Shown here: positions 1 to 6,863 of the stretch, piece after piece
How positions within the stretch are numbered: position 1 is the first letter of the stretch
Layout: each line of letters starts with the position of its first letter
Assembly (NCBI GenBank): GCA_003242275.1
Contig: QGUX01000011.1
Span: 1-24,421 of the forward strand
Source of the DNA: Pseudomonadota bacterium
GTDB taxonomy: Bacteria > Pseudomonadota > Gammaproteobacteria > Steroidobacterales > Steroidobacteraceae
Direction of reading: 5' to 3'
Length of the DNA stretch: 24,421 nucleotides
Notes under the pieces: generated by a model
The model's input: only the letters and a program-made list of their open reading frames with translations
Database searches by the model: none
Told to the model about the DNA's origin: nothing
Translations under genes and position numbers: made by a program

Positions 1-387
1 GTGGCGGATGTCGCGGTAGAAGTTCAGGATCAGCGTTTCCTTCGGCGTCACCAGGAACTGCAGCGGCGCCACGCCTTCCATCATCAGCGGATAACCCCAG
101 CCCTGCCCGCGCCGCGTCGCGTCGGCCGCCATGAGCCGCGGCAGCTCGGTGCGCATGCGTTCGCGCATCTCCGGCGTCAGCGGCGCGGCATCGAGCTTGA
201 GCAGGTCCAGCGCCATGCCCTGCGGCGAGTCGGCGGTGGGATAGCCGGAGATGTCGATCTCGGTGTCCGCCGCCACCCACACGCCGCTCCAGTCCGGCAG
301 CGCGGATTGCCGGTTCCCGCCGGAGGAGCAGCCCAGCGCCAGCAGCGCGGCGCCGGCCACCAGGCCGCAATGCACGAAGCGCCTCAC
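1..387 (-). CDS. Partial lipoprotein, partner of the upstream DUF6152 protein
   Basis: The gene continues past the left edge, so only the first 129 residues are visible. The GTG start at 387 lies in a GTGA overlap with the stop of the DUF6152 gene, which implies translational coupling. The N-terminus is a short hydrophobic signal ending in ALGCSSGG, an acceptable though not ideal lipobox (Ala at -3), so the product is probably an outer-membrane or periplasmic lipoprotein. The mature part begins PDWSGVW. The complete protein at 10570-11307 has PDLSGFW at the same place and the same gene arrangement, so I regard the two as members of one family of unknown function. No catalytic motif is recognisable. 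Confidence is high that it is a gene, low on role. Confidence 0.75.
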   Translation of the reverse strand, partial: MRRFVHCGLVAGAALLALGCSSGGNRQSALPDWSGVWVAADTEIDISGYPTADSPQGMALDLLKLDAAPLTPEMRERMRTELPRLMAADATRRGQGWGYPLMMEGVAPLQFLVTPKETLILNFYRDIRH

Positions 388-788
388 TTCGACTGCCCTC
401 CGGGCTGGCCGGGCTGGCGGCCCAGCGGCCGGCCATCCTCGGTCGTGGCCTCGACCAGCAGTCCTCCAGGGCCGCCCTTGCGAAGTGGCGAGAGCTTCAC
501 CTTCAGCCGGTCGCCCGGCTTGACCGTCGAGGGCCGCCAGCCGCGGTTGTACAGGTACATGGGCGCGCCCATTTCCAGGCTCCACTCCTGCTCCTGGCCC
601 TTCTCGTCCCTGACCAGCAGCTGGATGTAGCAGTGTGGATTCGACCACTGGAACTCGCGCACCGTGCCGGTGAGCTCCACGGTCCGGGTCTGGTCGAACA
701 TCGCGGCCGAATGATGCGCCTGGGTCGTTGCCGCCGCGGTGGCGAGCAGCAATGCGCCCGGCACGCGTCCCAGCCAGGCTCTCTTCAT
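384..788 (-). CDS. DUF6152 family secreted protein (copy 1)
   Basis: A 134-residue secreted protein. The start at 786-788 has a strong Shine-Dalgarno (GGAGGAGG). Residues 1-24 form a Sec signal peptide, and the predicted cleavage after TQA leaves a mature N-terminus His25-His26-Ser27. Conserved features shared with the copy at 11304-11711 are HHS at the mature N-terminus, GTVREFQ, NPH (His52), a Trp-containing strand (QEWSLE), RGW and (V/I)KPGD/E. The family has no established function that I know. The gene follows the cyclase-FHA gene by 37 bp in the same direction and overlaps the next gene by 4 bp, so it may be read from the cyclase promoter or from its own. Family assignment is from recalled motifs; a database profile search was not possible. 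Confidence 0.82.
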   Translation of the reverse strand: MKRAWLGRVPGALLLATAAATTQAHHSAAMFDQTRTVELTGTVREFQWSNPHCYIQLLVRDEKGQEQEWSLEMGAPMYLYNRGWRPSTVKPGDRLKVKLSPLRKGGPGGLLVEATTEDGRPLGRQPGQPGGQSK

Positions 789-825
789 TCCCCCCTCCTC
801 CGGCGGACTGTCGCCGCCGTTGCGA

Positions 826-1728
826 TCAGGATTCCTCGCAGACGAAGCGGATGGTCTGCGCGGAATCCGGTTCCGGCACCTTGCCCAGGCCGATCATGCC
901 ACTGCCCCGCAGCTGCATGCTGTCGCGCCGGACGAAGGCCTCCTCGCCGGTGCTGGTGACCACGAAGGTGCCGTTGGTGCTCTGGTCCACCAGCAGGAAC
1001 TTGCTGCGCGAGAGCTCGATGCGGGCGTGGATGCGCGAGATCAGGTTGCCGCGGATGATGAGGTCGTTCTCGTCGGCACGGCCGATGGCCACCTGCGGGC
1101 GCGATTCATCCAGCACCATCTCGCGGTCCGACAGCAGCAGCCTGAGGCGCACCGCCTTGCGGTCGAGGCCGCCCAGGTGGATGGAGGGCAGCATGCTGGT
1201 GATGTCATCGTTCTGCCACAGCGCCTCGTAGAGCATGACCTCGGCGCCCTGCACCGACAGCGTCGCCAGGTCGATCTGCCGCACCGAGGCGCGCCACTCC
1301 GGCGACAGCAGCGCCACGGTCTGCGCGGTGGTGACGATCTGGCCGGACTTGGCCTGGCTGGTCATGCGGTTGGCCGTGTTCACCGTGGCGCCGAACACGT
1401 CGTGGCGCTCGAGCACCACCGGGCCGAAGTGGCAGCCGATGCGCACCGACACCGACTGGCCCTCGATCTGCAGCGCCGGGTGGGTGGAGATGCTGCGCTG
1501 GATCTGCGCCGCCGCGTTCATGGCGTCGTCGGCGGTGGGAAAGGTCGCCATGACCTCGTCGCCGATGGTCTTGATCACCGTGCCCTTGTGGGCCTCGGTC
1601 GCACCCTGCATCAGGTCGAGGCAGACGGCGATGACTTCGCGGGCCCGCTGGTCGCCCAGCGCTTCGTAGATGCGCGTGGACCCCACCACGTCGGAAAACA
1701 GCACGGCCAGCTCTACGTCGGTACCCAT
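826..1728 (-). CDS. Class III adenylate/guanylate cyclase with C-terminal FHA domain
   Basis: A 300-residue soluble protein with no signal or membrane segment. Residues about 6-170 are a class III cyclase homology domain: metal-binding Asp13 (FSDVVGS) and Asp57 (GDEVMATF), substrate Lys53, Asp110 in the DVFG segment, and transition-state Asn117/Arg121 (VNTANR). The Lys/Asp pair favours ATP, hence cAMP production, over GTP. Residues about 195-295 are an FHA phosphothreonine-binding domain with GR (216-217), SRIHA (231-235) and NGTF (252-255). The start at 1726-1728 has AAAGGG upstream. A CRP-type palindrome sits 18-33 nt before the start codon, suggesting feedback by cAMP. The FHA domain implies control by a Thr-phosphorylated partner, not identified here. 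Family assignment is firm; product specificity is inferred. Confidence 0.93.
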   Translation of the reverse strand: MGTDVELAVLFSDVVGSTRIYEALGDQRAREVIAVCLDLMQGATEAHKGTVIKTIGDEVMATFPTADDAMNAAAQIQRSISTHPALQIEGQSVSVRIGCHFGPVVLERHDVFGATVNTANRMTSQAKSGQIVTTAQTVALLSPEWRASVRQIDLATLSVQGAEVMLYEALWQNDDITSMLPSIHLGGLDRKAVRLRLLLSDREMVLDESRPQVAIGRADENDLIIRGNLISRIHARIELSRSKFLLVDQSTNGTFVVTSTGEEAFVRRDSMQLRGSGMIGLGKVPEPDSAQTIRFVCEES

Positions 1729-1745
1729 TCAACCCTTTGCAGGAA

Positions 1746-1761
1746 TGTGATCAAGTTCACA
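1746..1761. promoter_or_regulatory. CRP/Vfr-type cAMP-receptor binding site
   Basis: The 16-bp sequence TGTGATCAAGTTCACA has both consensus half-sites, TGTGA and TCACA, with the canonical 6-bp spacer. It lies in the 65-bp gap between dusA and the cyclase gene. Its centre is only about 25 nt upstream of the cyclase ATG, so it probably overlaps the promoter core or the transcription start, which is the geometry of a repressor site. No good -35/-10 pair was found beside it. Confidence 0.7.
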
Positions 1762-1793
1762 CTTTGAGGCATGAGGCATTGGAAAACAAGGCT

Positions 1794-2903
1794 TTACGCC
1801 GCCCGGTCGAGGATATCGCAGGCCCGGTCGAAGACCTCGTCGACGCCGGCGCGCAGCACCTCCTGCGACAGCACGTGGCGCAGCGCGCGCGCGCCGCGCC
1901 GGCCGCTCTGCATGCCGAGCATGTGGCGGGTGATGGCGTTCAGGGGAGTACCGGCCGCGGTCTCGCGGCGCGCGTACTCGCGCATGGCCGCCAGGATTTC
2001 CGCGGGTTCCAGCGGAGCCGGCGCATCAGGATGCAGTGCCACGTGCAGTTCGGACAGCAGTTCCGGGCGGTGATAGGCCTCGCGGCCGATCATCACGCCG
2101 TCGAATTCCGGCAATGCCGCCAGTACCTGTGCGGCGGTGCGCAGGCCGCCGTTCAGAACCACCGGCACCGGCGCGGAAAGCCCACGCGCCAGCATGCGGC
2201 GCAATGCCGCCACCACGTCCGGGCGCAGGGGCGGCACGGTACGGTTCTCGTGCGGCGAGAGCCCGCCCAGCACCGCCTTGCGTGCATGCACGATCAGCGC
2301 ATCGGCGCCGGCGTCCACCAGCGCGCGGGCGAAGCCCTGCAGCGCCGCCTCGTCCTCGCCGTCGAAGCGCTGTCCGAGCGCAAGCGCCGCCGCGGCGCCG
2401 CCGGCCGCCTCGCGGTCGACCACGCCGATGCGGAACTTCACCGTGACCGGCACGCGCACCGCGCGCTTCATCGCCGCCACGCACTCGGCCACCAGCGCCG
2501 GCCGCAGCATCAGGCAGGCACCGAAGGTGCCGGCACGCACGCGGTCGCTGGGACAACCGCAGTTGAGATTCACTTCCACGTAACCTGCGTCCTCGGCGCG
2601 GCGCGCGGCCTGCGCGAGGAGCGCCGGATCGGAACCGCCAAGCTGGATGGCCAGCGGCTGCTCCTCGGGCGAGTAGCGCAGCAGGCGCGCGCCATCGCCG
2701 CGCAGGATGGCGTTGGCGTGCAGCATCTCGGTGTACAGGCGCGTGTAGGGCGAGTACAGGCGCAGGAAGAAGCGGCAGTGGCGGTCGGTCCAGTCCATCA
2801 TTGGAGCGACCGACACCTGGGCGGCGGCTGCAACTTCGTTCCGCGGCCCGGCCCCTGCTGCCTCTCCCGCACCGCGCACCGGCAGGCTCTCGGCGGGATT
2901 CAT
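1794..2903 (-). CDS. dusA: tRNA-dihydrouridine(20/20a) synthase DusA
   Basis: A 369-residue flavoenzyme that reduces uridine in the tRNA D-loop with FMN and NADPH. It reads as DusA rather than DusB/C from SVAPMMDWTDRHCR near residue 31 and the LYTEM segment. The catalytic Cys is Cys117 within NLNCGCPSDRV, with Lys155 (VKFRIG) and His206 (IVHARKA) in FMN/RNA-binding positions and a GVMIGREAYHRP motif near the end of the barrel. An Ala/Gly-rich insertion (about residues 166-182) after the RIG motif is longer than in E. coli. I chose the ATG at 2901-2903 because upstream residues would overlap the DUF937 gene and resemble no Dus. About 30 residues precede the barrel and no strong ribosome-binding site is seen, so the true start could be slightly downstream. 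Confidence 0.95.
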   Translation of the reverse strand: MNPAESLPVRGAGEAAGAGPRNEVAAAAQVSVAPMMDWTDRHCRFFLRLYSPYTRLYTEMLHANAILRGDGARLLRYSPEEQPLAIQLGGSDPALLAQAARRAEDAGYVEVNLNCGCPSDRVRAGTFGACLMLRPALVAECVAAMKRAVRVPVTVKFRIGVVDREAAGGAAAALALGQRFDGEDEAALQGFARALVDAGADALIVHARKAVLGGLSPHENRTVPPLRPDVVAALRRMLARGLSAPVPVVLNGGLRTAAQVLAALPEFDGVMIGREAYHRPELLSELHVALHPDAPAPLEPAEILAAMREYARRETAAGTPLNAITRHMLGMQSGRRGARALRHVLSQEVLRAGVDEVFDRACDILDRAA

Positions 2904-2937
2904 GCCGGAGAGATTCTGCCCGATGCGGCGGCGTGCT

Positions 2938-3504
2938 TCAGCCTCTCCCGCCCATCGAACGCAGGATGTCATCCAGCGGATTGCCGTTGCCGTCGCGGTC
3001 GAGCATGGCGGCCAGTCCGCCCATGCCGTTGCCCGCTCCGCCCCCGAGCATTCCACCGAGCATGCCCGCGAGCCCGCCTGATCCCGCCGCCCCTCCGGCG
3101 CCGGCCTTCTGCTTCGCCATGTAGCCCGCCACCGCCATCGCCAGCAGCGGCAGCATCTTCTTCAGCAGGTCGGGATTCAGGCCCGACGTCGACGCGGCCT
3201 TCTGCGCCACGGCGCGGCTGACGTCCTTGGAACCGAAGATCTGCCCGAGCACCGCATTGCCGTGATCCACGCTGGCGGGCTGCGGCGAGAGCACTTCGTC
3301 GAGCAGGCCCCCGCCACCCAGGCGACCCAGCATGCCGCCGAGGCCGTCGAGGCCGCCGGCGCCCTGCGCCTGCTTGCGCAGGCCGCCGAGGATGGCCGGC
3401 GCCAGCGCCGCGGCGCCGCTGGCCGCCTGGCCTTCGTCGATGCCCAGCTGACTTGCGATGGAGCCCAGGCCGCCCATCTGGGCCAGAAGATCGGTGATCT
3501 GCAT
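2938..3504 (-). CDS. DUF937 / YidB-like protein
   Basis: A 188-residue protein, highly rich in Gly, Ala and Leu, with GGAG 8 nt before the start. The N-terminal part (MQITDLLAQMGG) and the central segment around residues 82-130 (NAVLGQIFGSKDV through LPLLAMAVAGYMAKQ) are typical of the DUF937/YidB family, a cytoplasmic helical family of unknown role. Near the C-terminus (residues 169-179) is an Asp/Asn-rich DRDGNGNPLDD motif that resembles a calcium-binding loop. The gene is upstream of dusA by 34 bp in the same direction, and divergent from the glycosyltransferase. The function is unknown. Confidence 0.87.
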   Translation of the reverse strand: MQITDLLAQMGGLGSIASQLGIDEGQAASGAAALAPAILGGLRKQAQGAGGLDGLGGMLGRLGGGGLLDEVLSPQPASVDHGNAVLGQIFGSKDVSRAVAQKAASTSGLNPDLLKKMLPLLAMAVAGYMAKQKAGAGGAAGSGGLAGMLGGMLGGGAGNGMGGLAAMLDRDGNGNPLDDILRSMGGRG

Positions 3505-3663
3505 GACACGCTCCAGTGGCTTCGGGAGGACAGCCTACACCCGCCCCGGCCACGGCGCCCCCATCCGGGCGGCACGGTGCCCCGCGAGAGGCGGCATGCG
3601 AGAATGGCAACATTCCCCCGGGGAGTGGGACCCCGGAGTCGCTGCGGACCATCGCCCGATCGC

Positions 3664-4950
3664 ATGCACGTCGCCGTCTTCGTGGCCACCTTTCCGGTCG
3701 CGTCGCAGACCTTCGTCATCCGCCAGATCGCGGGCCTGCTCTCGGCCGGGCACGAGGTCACCGTGCTCACCTGCCGGTGGGGTGGCGCGTGTGCGCACGA
3801 CACCTATGTGAGATACGGCATCGAGGCGCGCGTGCGCGCACTGCGCCCGCGCGCAGCCACGGCAGGCGCCCGTGCTCGCCGCATCGCCGGGCTGCTGTCA
3901 GGCTCTGCCTTCAGGCGGGGCGGCCCGGGGCGCCTGGCGGCCGCGCTCGCGGCGCTGCTGCACGGCTCGCGGCGGAGCGTGGAGGACATCGCCTGGGCAG
4001 AGGCACGAGGCCACCTCGGACGCTATGACGCCATCCTGGCGCACTTCGGCCCGGCCGGCGTGCGGGCCATGCACCTGCAGCGCGCCGCCCTGCTCGAAGG
4101 TCCCCTGGCCGTGGCCTTCCACGGCGTCGACATGAGCAGGAGGCAGCTCCTGCGCCAGCACCGCCACGGCTACCGCCAGCTGTTCGAATGCGCCGGCGCG
4201 CTGCTGCCCGTCAGCGAACTGTGGCGCGCCCGCCTGCTGGAGATGGGCGCGCCGGATTCGAAGATCACCGTGCTGCCGATGGGCGTGGACCTGGCGCGCC
4301 TGCCGCCGCCGGCGCCGTGGCGGCCGATGCACCGGCCACTGCGCGTGCTTTCCGTGGCGCGGATGGTGGAGAAGAAGGGGCTGGCGTACGCGATCCAGGG
4401 CGTGATGCGCACGGGGCAGCCGGTGCACTACCGGATCATCGGGGATGGCCCGCTGCGCGGGCGGCTGGCCGCCCTGGCGCGGCAGGCGCCCGCCGGCACG
4501 CACATCGAACTGCTGGGCGTGCGCAGCGAACAGGAAGTCGCCGCCGCGCTGGCCTGGACCGATGTCTTCCTGCTGCCTTCGGTCACCGCGGACAACGGCG
4601 ACATGGAGGGCATTCCCGTCTCGCTGATGGAGGCCATGGCGGCCGGCATTCCGGTGCTGGCCAGCCGGCACAGCGGCATCCCCGAACTGGTCGATCACGG
4701 CGTCAGCGGCTGGCTGGTGCCCGAGCGCGACGCGGATGCGATCGCACGGGTGCTCTCGTCGGTGGCGGCCGGCACCGAGCCCGTTGCAAGGATCCGCCGC
4801 GCGGCGCGCGCCACCATCGAGGCGCGCTTCGACAACACGATGCTGGCCGGCCGGCTGCTGGACGTGCTCGGGCGGCTGGCGCGCGGCCAGGACGCGCCGT
4901 CCTGCCGCACCAGCACGGCCGGTGATCCGCGGATGGACTCGGTGCTGTAG
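3664..4950 (+). CDS. Glycosyltransferase family 4, WcaL-like
   Basis: A 428-residue GT-B glycosyltransferase. The N-terminus (MHVAVFVATFPVASQTFVIR) carries the FP.xSxTFV pattern seen in WcaL-type colanic/exopolysaccharide transferases. The C-terminal nucleotide-sugar domain starts near LRVLSVARMVEKKG (residue 226) and contains the EX7E-type motif Glu315-Glu323 (EGIPVSLME) followed by MAAGIPVLAS and SGIPELV. It is predicted to act on the cytoplasmic face, transferring a sugar from a nucleotide donor to a lipid-linked glycan. The ATG at 3664 fits the family start but has no clear ribosome-binding site; an in-frame ATG at 3604 would add 20 unconserved residues. It is convergent with an asparagine-synthase-like gene, a pairing often seen in surface-polysaccharide loci. 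Donor and acceptor cannot be read from sequence. Confidence 0.9.
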   Translation: MHVAVFVATFPVASQTFVIRQIAGLLSAGHEVTVLTCRWGGACAHDTYVRYGIEARVRALRPRAATAGARARRIAGLLSGSAFRRGGPGRLAAALAALLHGSRRSVEDIAWAEARGHLGRYDAILAHFGPAGVRAMHLQRAALLEGPLAVAFHGVDMSRRQLLRQHRHGYRQLFECAGALLPVSELWRARLLEMGAPDSKITVLPMGVDLARLPPPAPWRPMHRPLRVLSVARMVEKKGLAYAIQGVMRTGQPVHYRIIGDGPLRGRLAALARQAPAGTHIELLGVRSEQEVAAALAWTDVFLLPSVTADNGDMEGIPVSLMEAMAAGIPVLASRHSGIPELVDHGVSGWLVPERDADAIARVLSSVAAGTEPVARIRRAARATIEARFDNTMLAGRLLDVLGRLARGQDAPSCRTSTAGDPRMDSVL

Positions 4951-5095
4951 GAGACCGGCCCGCCGCCGCGCGACCTGGCCACGGCCCCGGCCTGCCGCAG
5001 CGGCGCACTTCCGCAGCAAGGATCGCCGGTCCACGGCTCGGCTGCCGTCGCGGCCGCGCACCACGCGAGGTGCACCGCACGCAACCAGCGCGCGG
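4951..5095. other. Convergent intergenic spacer, no gene seen
   Basis: These 145 bp separate two convergent stop codons. The sequence is GC-rich with no T-run and no convincing hairpin, and no conserved short reading frame was found on either strand. Confidence 0.5.
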
Positions 5096-6604
5096 TCACG
5101 AACCCGGCACTTTCTCCAATCCCGCCTGCGCTGCGCTGGCCTGCCCGCGCGGCAGCCATCCGCGGGTCACGTACTCCAGCTGCATGCGCTCCACCGGCCA
5201 TTGGGTCAGCTGCGCGATGCACAGCGGCGCGCCGACGTACTCGCGGATGCGCTCGTCCACCGCGCAGTGGAAGGCCATGCGCCGCAGCTCGCGCGGGCCG
5301 AGCAGCTCCCCGCGCAGGTCCGCGAGCACCGAACGCGCCTCGAAGTACATGGACGGGCGCAGCGCCGCCACGCGGCGCAGCTGCCGCTTCAGGCCGGTCC
5401 GCTTCTCGTACGGCACCCCGGCGTAGCGCGGATAGCCGGTGGCGATGGTCTCGGTGTGCAGGCCTTTGCCGATGACCTCTTCCGGTGGCAGCGACAGCAG
5501 GAAGCCCACCAGCTCGCGTGACAGGTACGGCGCATGCACCTCGTGCCGCATGCCCAGCATCTCGAAGGTGTACAGGGTGATCTCGCGCCGGGTGCGGTTC
5601 CAGAGGTAGAACTCCGTCAGGCCGTTGACGCGCCCCGCCAAACGCCGCATCTCGGCCTCGACCCGCGCCACCGCGGCTTCGAGCGGGAAGTGCCGCGCCA
5701 CGTCGCCGACGCGCTGGAGCCGCCGATGCCGGCGCACCAGGAAGCGCCGCGCCAGCTTGCCGAAGCGGCCGTCGCGGAAATCCCTGACATCCTCGTCCCG
5801 CAGGAACGCTCCGGCCGACAGCATGCCACCGGCGATGCCGTCGTACAGGGACAGCGGCTGCTCCCCCAGGGCATCGATGGCGGGAATCACCCAGCCGTGC
5901 TCGTCGGAACAGAAGCTGGTGAGCACGTTCTTGCGCAGCTCGTCGCGCATGTTGCCGCGCTGCCTGCAGACCTGGTGCCTCATGCCGGTGGCGCGCGCCA
6001 CGCGGCGCGCGGCGTCGATGTCATCCCCGCGCCAGGTGGTGAACACGCGCTCCACCTTGCGGCCGGCGCGCAGCAGCTCGAACAGGATGTGACGTGAGTC
6101 GCGACCGCCCGACAGCGGCACCACCACGGGATTGGAGGGCGCACTGGCGGCGATGCTGGCCTCGAACAGTTCCAGGTAGCGGCGGATGATGGCCTGGCGC
6201 GGCAGCGTGCAGGCCTCCTGCGGCACGAACTCGTCCAGCACCCGCGGCGCCTGCCCGGGAACCCAGCTGATGGCCGAGGCTGCCGGGAAGGCGCGGATCG
6301 CCCGCCAGGGCGTGTCCTGTCCCATGTGGTAGCCCAGCCGCAGGAACACCGCCAGCGCGGTCTCGTCCAGCGCGCGGTCCTCGAGGAAGGGCAGCAGCTC
6401 GACGATGGAAGTGGCGATGCCGATGACACCCGGCTGCTGCAGCAGGTAGAGTGGATAGAAGCCCCAGGGTTCCGAACCGGCCTTCAGTTCGCGCCCGTCC
6501 CATTGCCACCAGGCGCATGCGCCACCCTGGACCCCTGTCCGGAACGATGCCTCACCTTCGGATTGAAGTTTCCGCCCGTCGGAGCGGATGATCAGGCAAG
6601 GCAC
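5096..6604 (-). CDS. Asparagine-synthase-like ATP pyrophosphatase protein with truncated amidotransferase domain
   Basis: A 502-residue protein. The C-terminal two thirds is an asparagine-synthase ATP-pyrophosphatase domain with the PP-loop SGGRDS at about residues 165-170. The N-terminal region resembles only the later half of a class II glutamine amidotransferase domain (WDGRELKAG...GFYPLYLL, then an ATSIVELLPF segment), and there is no Cys at position 2, so glutamine hydrolysis is not expected. It may use ammonia or an amine from another source, or make an acyl-adenylate for another nucleophile. The start is GTG at 6602-6604, 1 nt after the fmdB stop, with GAGGA upstream; starting earlier would overlap fmdB. 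It reads on from fmdB. Proteins of this type are common in polysaccharide loci, in keeping with the adjacent glycosyltransferase. Confidence 0.85.
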   Translation of the reverse strand: MPCLIIRSDGRKLQSEGEASFRTGVQGGACAWWQWDGRELKAGSEPWGFYPLYLLQQPGVIGIATSIVELLPFLEDRALDETALAVFLRLGYHMGQDTPWRAIRAFPAASAISWVPGQAPRVLDEFVPQEACTLPRQAIIRRYLELFEASIAASAPSNPVVVPLSGGRDSRHILFELLRAGRKVERVFTTWRGDDIDAARRVARATGMRHQVCRQRGNMRDELRKNVLTSFCSDEHGWVIPAIDALGEQPLSLYDGIAGGMLSAGAFLRDEDVRDFRDGRFGKLARRFLVRRHRRLQRVGDVARHFPLEAAVARVEAEMRRLAGRVNGLTEFYLWNRTRREITLYTFEMLGMRHEVHAPYLSRELVGFLLSLPPEEVIGKGLHTETIATGYPRYAGVPYEKRTGLKRQLRRVAALRPSMYFEARSVLADLRGELLGPRELRRMAFHCAVDERIREYVGAPLCIAQLTQWPVERMQLEYVTRGWLPRGQASAAQAGLEKVPGS

Positions 6605-6605
6605 G

Positions 6606-6863
6606 CTAGCTGTGGTCCTCGATGTGCTTGCGCAGGTACTCCTGGTGGGCGTGATCCTTCTCTTTCTTGACCGCCTGGGCGCGGGCGCGCGCAATGGCCC
6701 TGGCGCGCTCGCGCGTGCGCGTGGTGCTCACGCCGGCAGACAGGGGAAAGGACCGTTCCGTGTCGCCGGCTCCGCAGGCCGGACAGGACGGCGCTTCATC
6801 GCCCTTCACGACCTGCTCGAACTCATTGCCGCACTTGCGGCACTTGAAGTCGTAGATCGGCAT
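6606..6863 (-). CDS. FmdB-family zinc-ribbon protein
   Basis: An 85-residue protein starting MPIYDFKCRKCGNEFE, the classic FmdB/CxxC zinc-ribbon opening. The zinc ligands are Cys8/Cys11 and Cys27/Cys30. The C-terminal 40 residues are a basic, Arg/Lys-rich helix (RTRERARAIARARAQ). FmdB proteins are described as putative regulatory proteins, but no direct function is established. Its first 41 nt overlap the 3' end of the upstream lipoprotein gene in another frame, and no strong ribosome-binding site is visible, so translation may depend on the upstream gene. The downstream asparagine-synthase-like gene starts 1 nt after its stop. Confidence 0.9.
   Translation of the reverse strand: MPIYDFKCRKCGNEFEQVVKGDEAPSCPACGAGDTERSFPLSAGVSTTRTRERARAIARARAQAVKKEKDHAHQEYLRKHIEDHS

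Noticed and set aside
1..630. A 209-residue plus-strand frame at the left edge
   Set aside because: The minus strand holds a DUF6152 gene and a coupled lipoprotein with signal peptides; the plus frame has no recognisable features.
1746..1761. The TGTGA/TCACA repeat as a terminator hairpin for dusA
   Set aside because: A 5-bp stem without a T-run would not terminate; the CRP consensus explains it better.
1737..3221. A 494-residue plus-strand frame across dusA and the DUF937 gene
   Set aside because: The reverse strand encodes DusA with catalytic Cys and FMN motifs; the plus frame is low-complexity Arg/His/Gln.
3618..3636. Hairpin CCGGGG/CCCCGG with a 7-nt loop ahead of the glycosyltransferase
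   Set aside because: Only a 6-bp GC stem in GC-rich DNA, no T-run, no known leader motif; probably chance.
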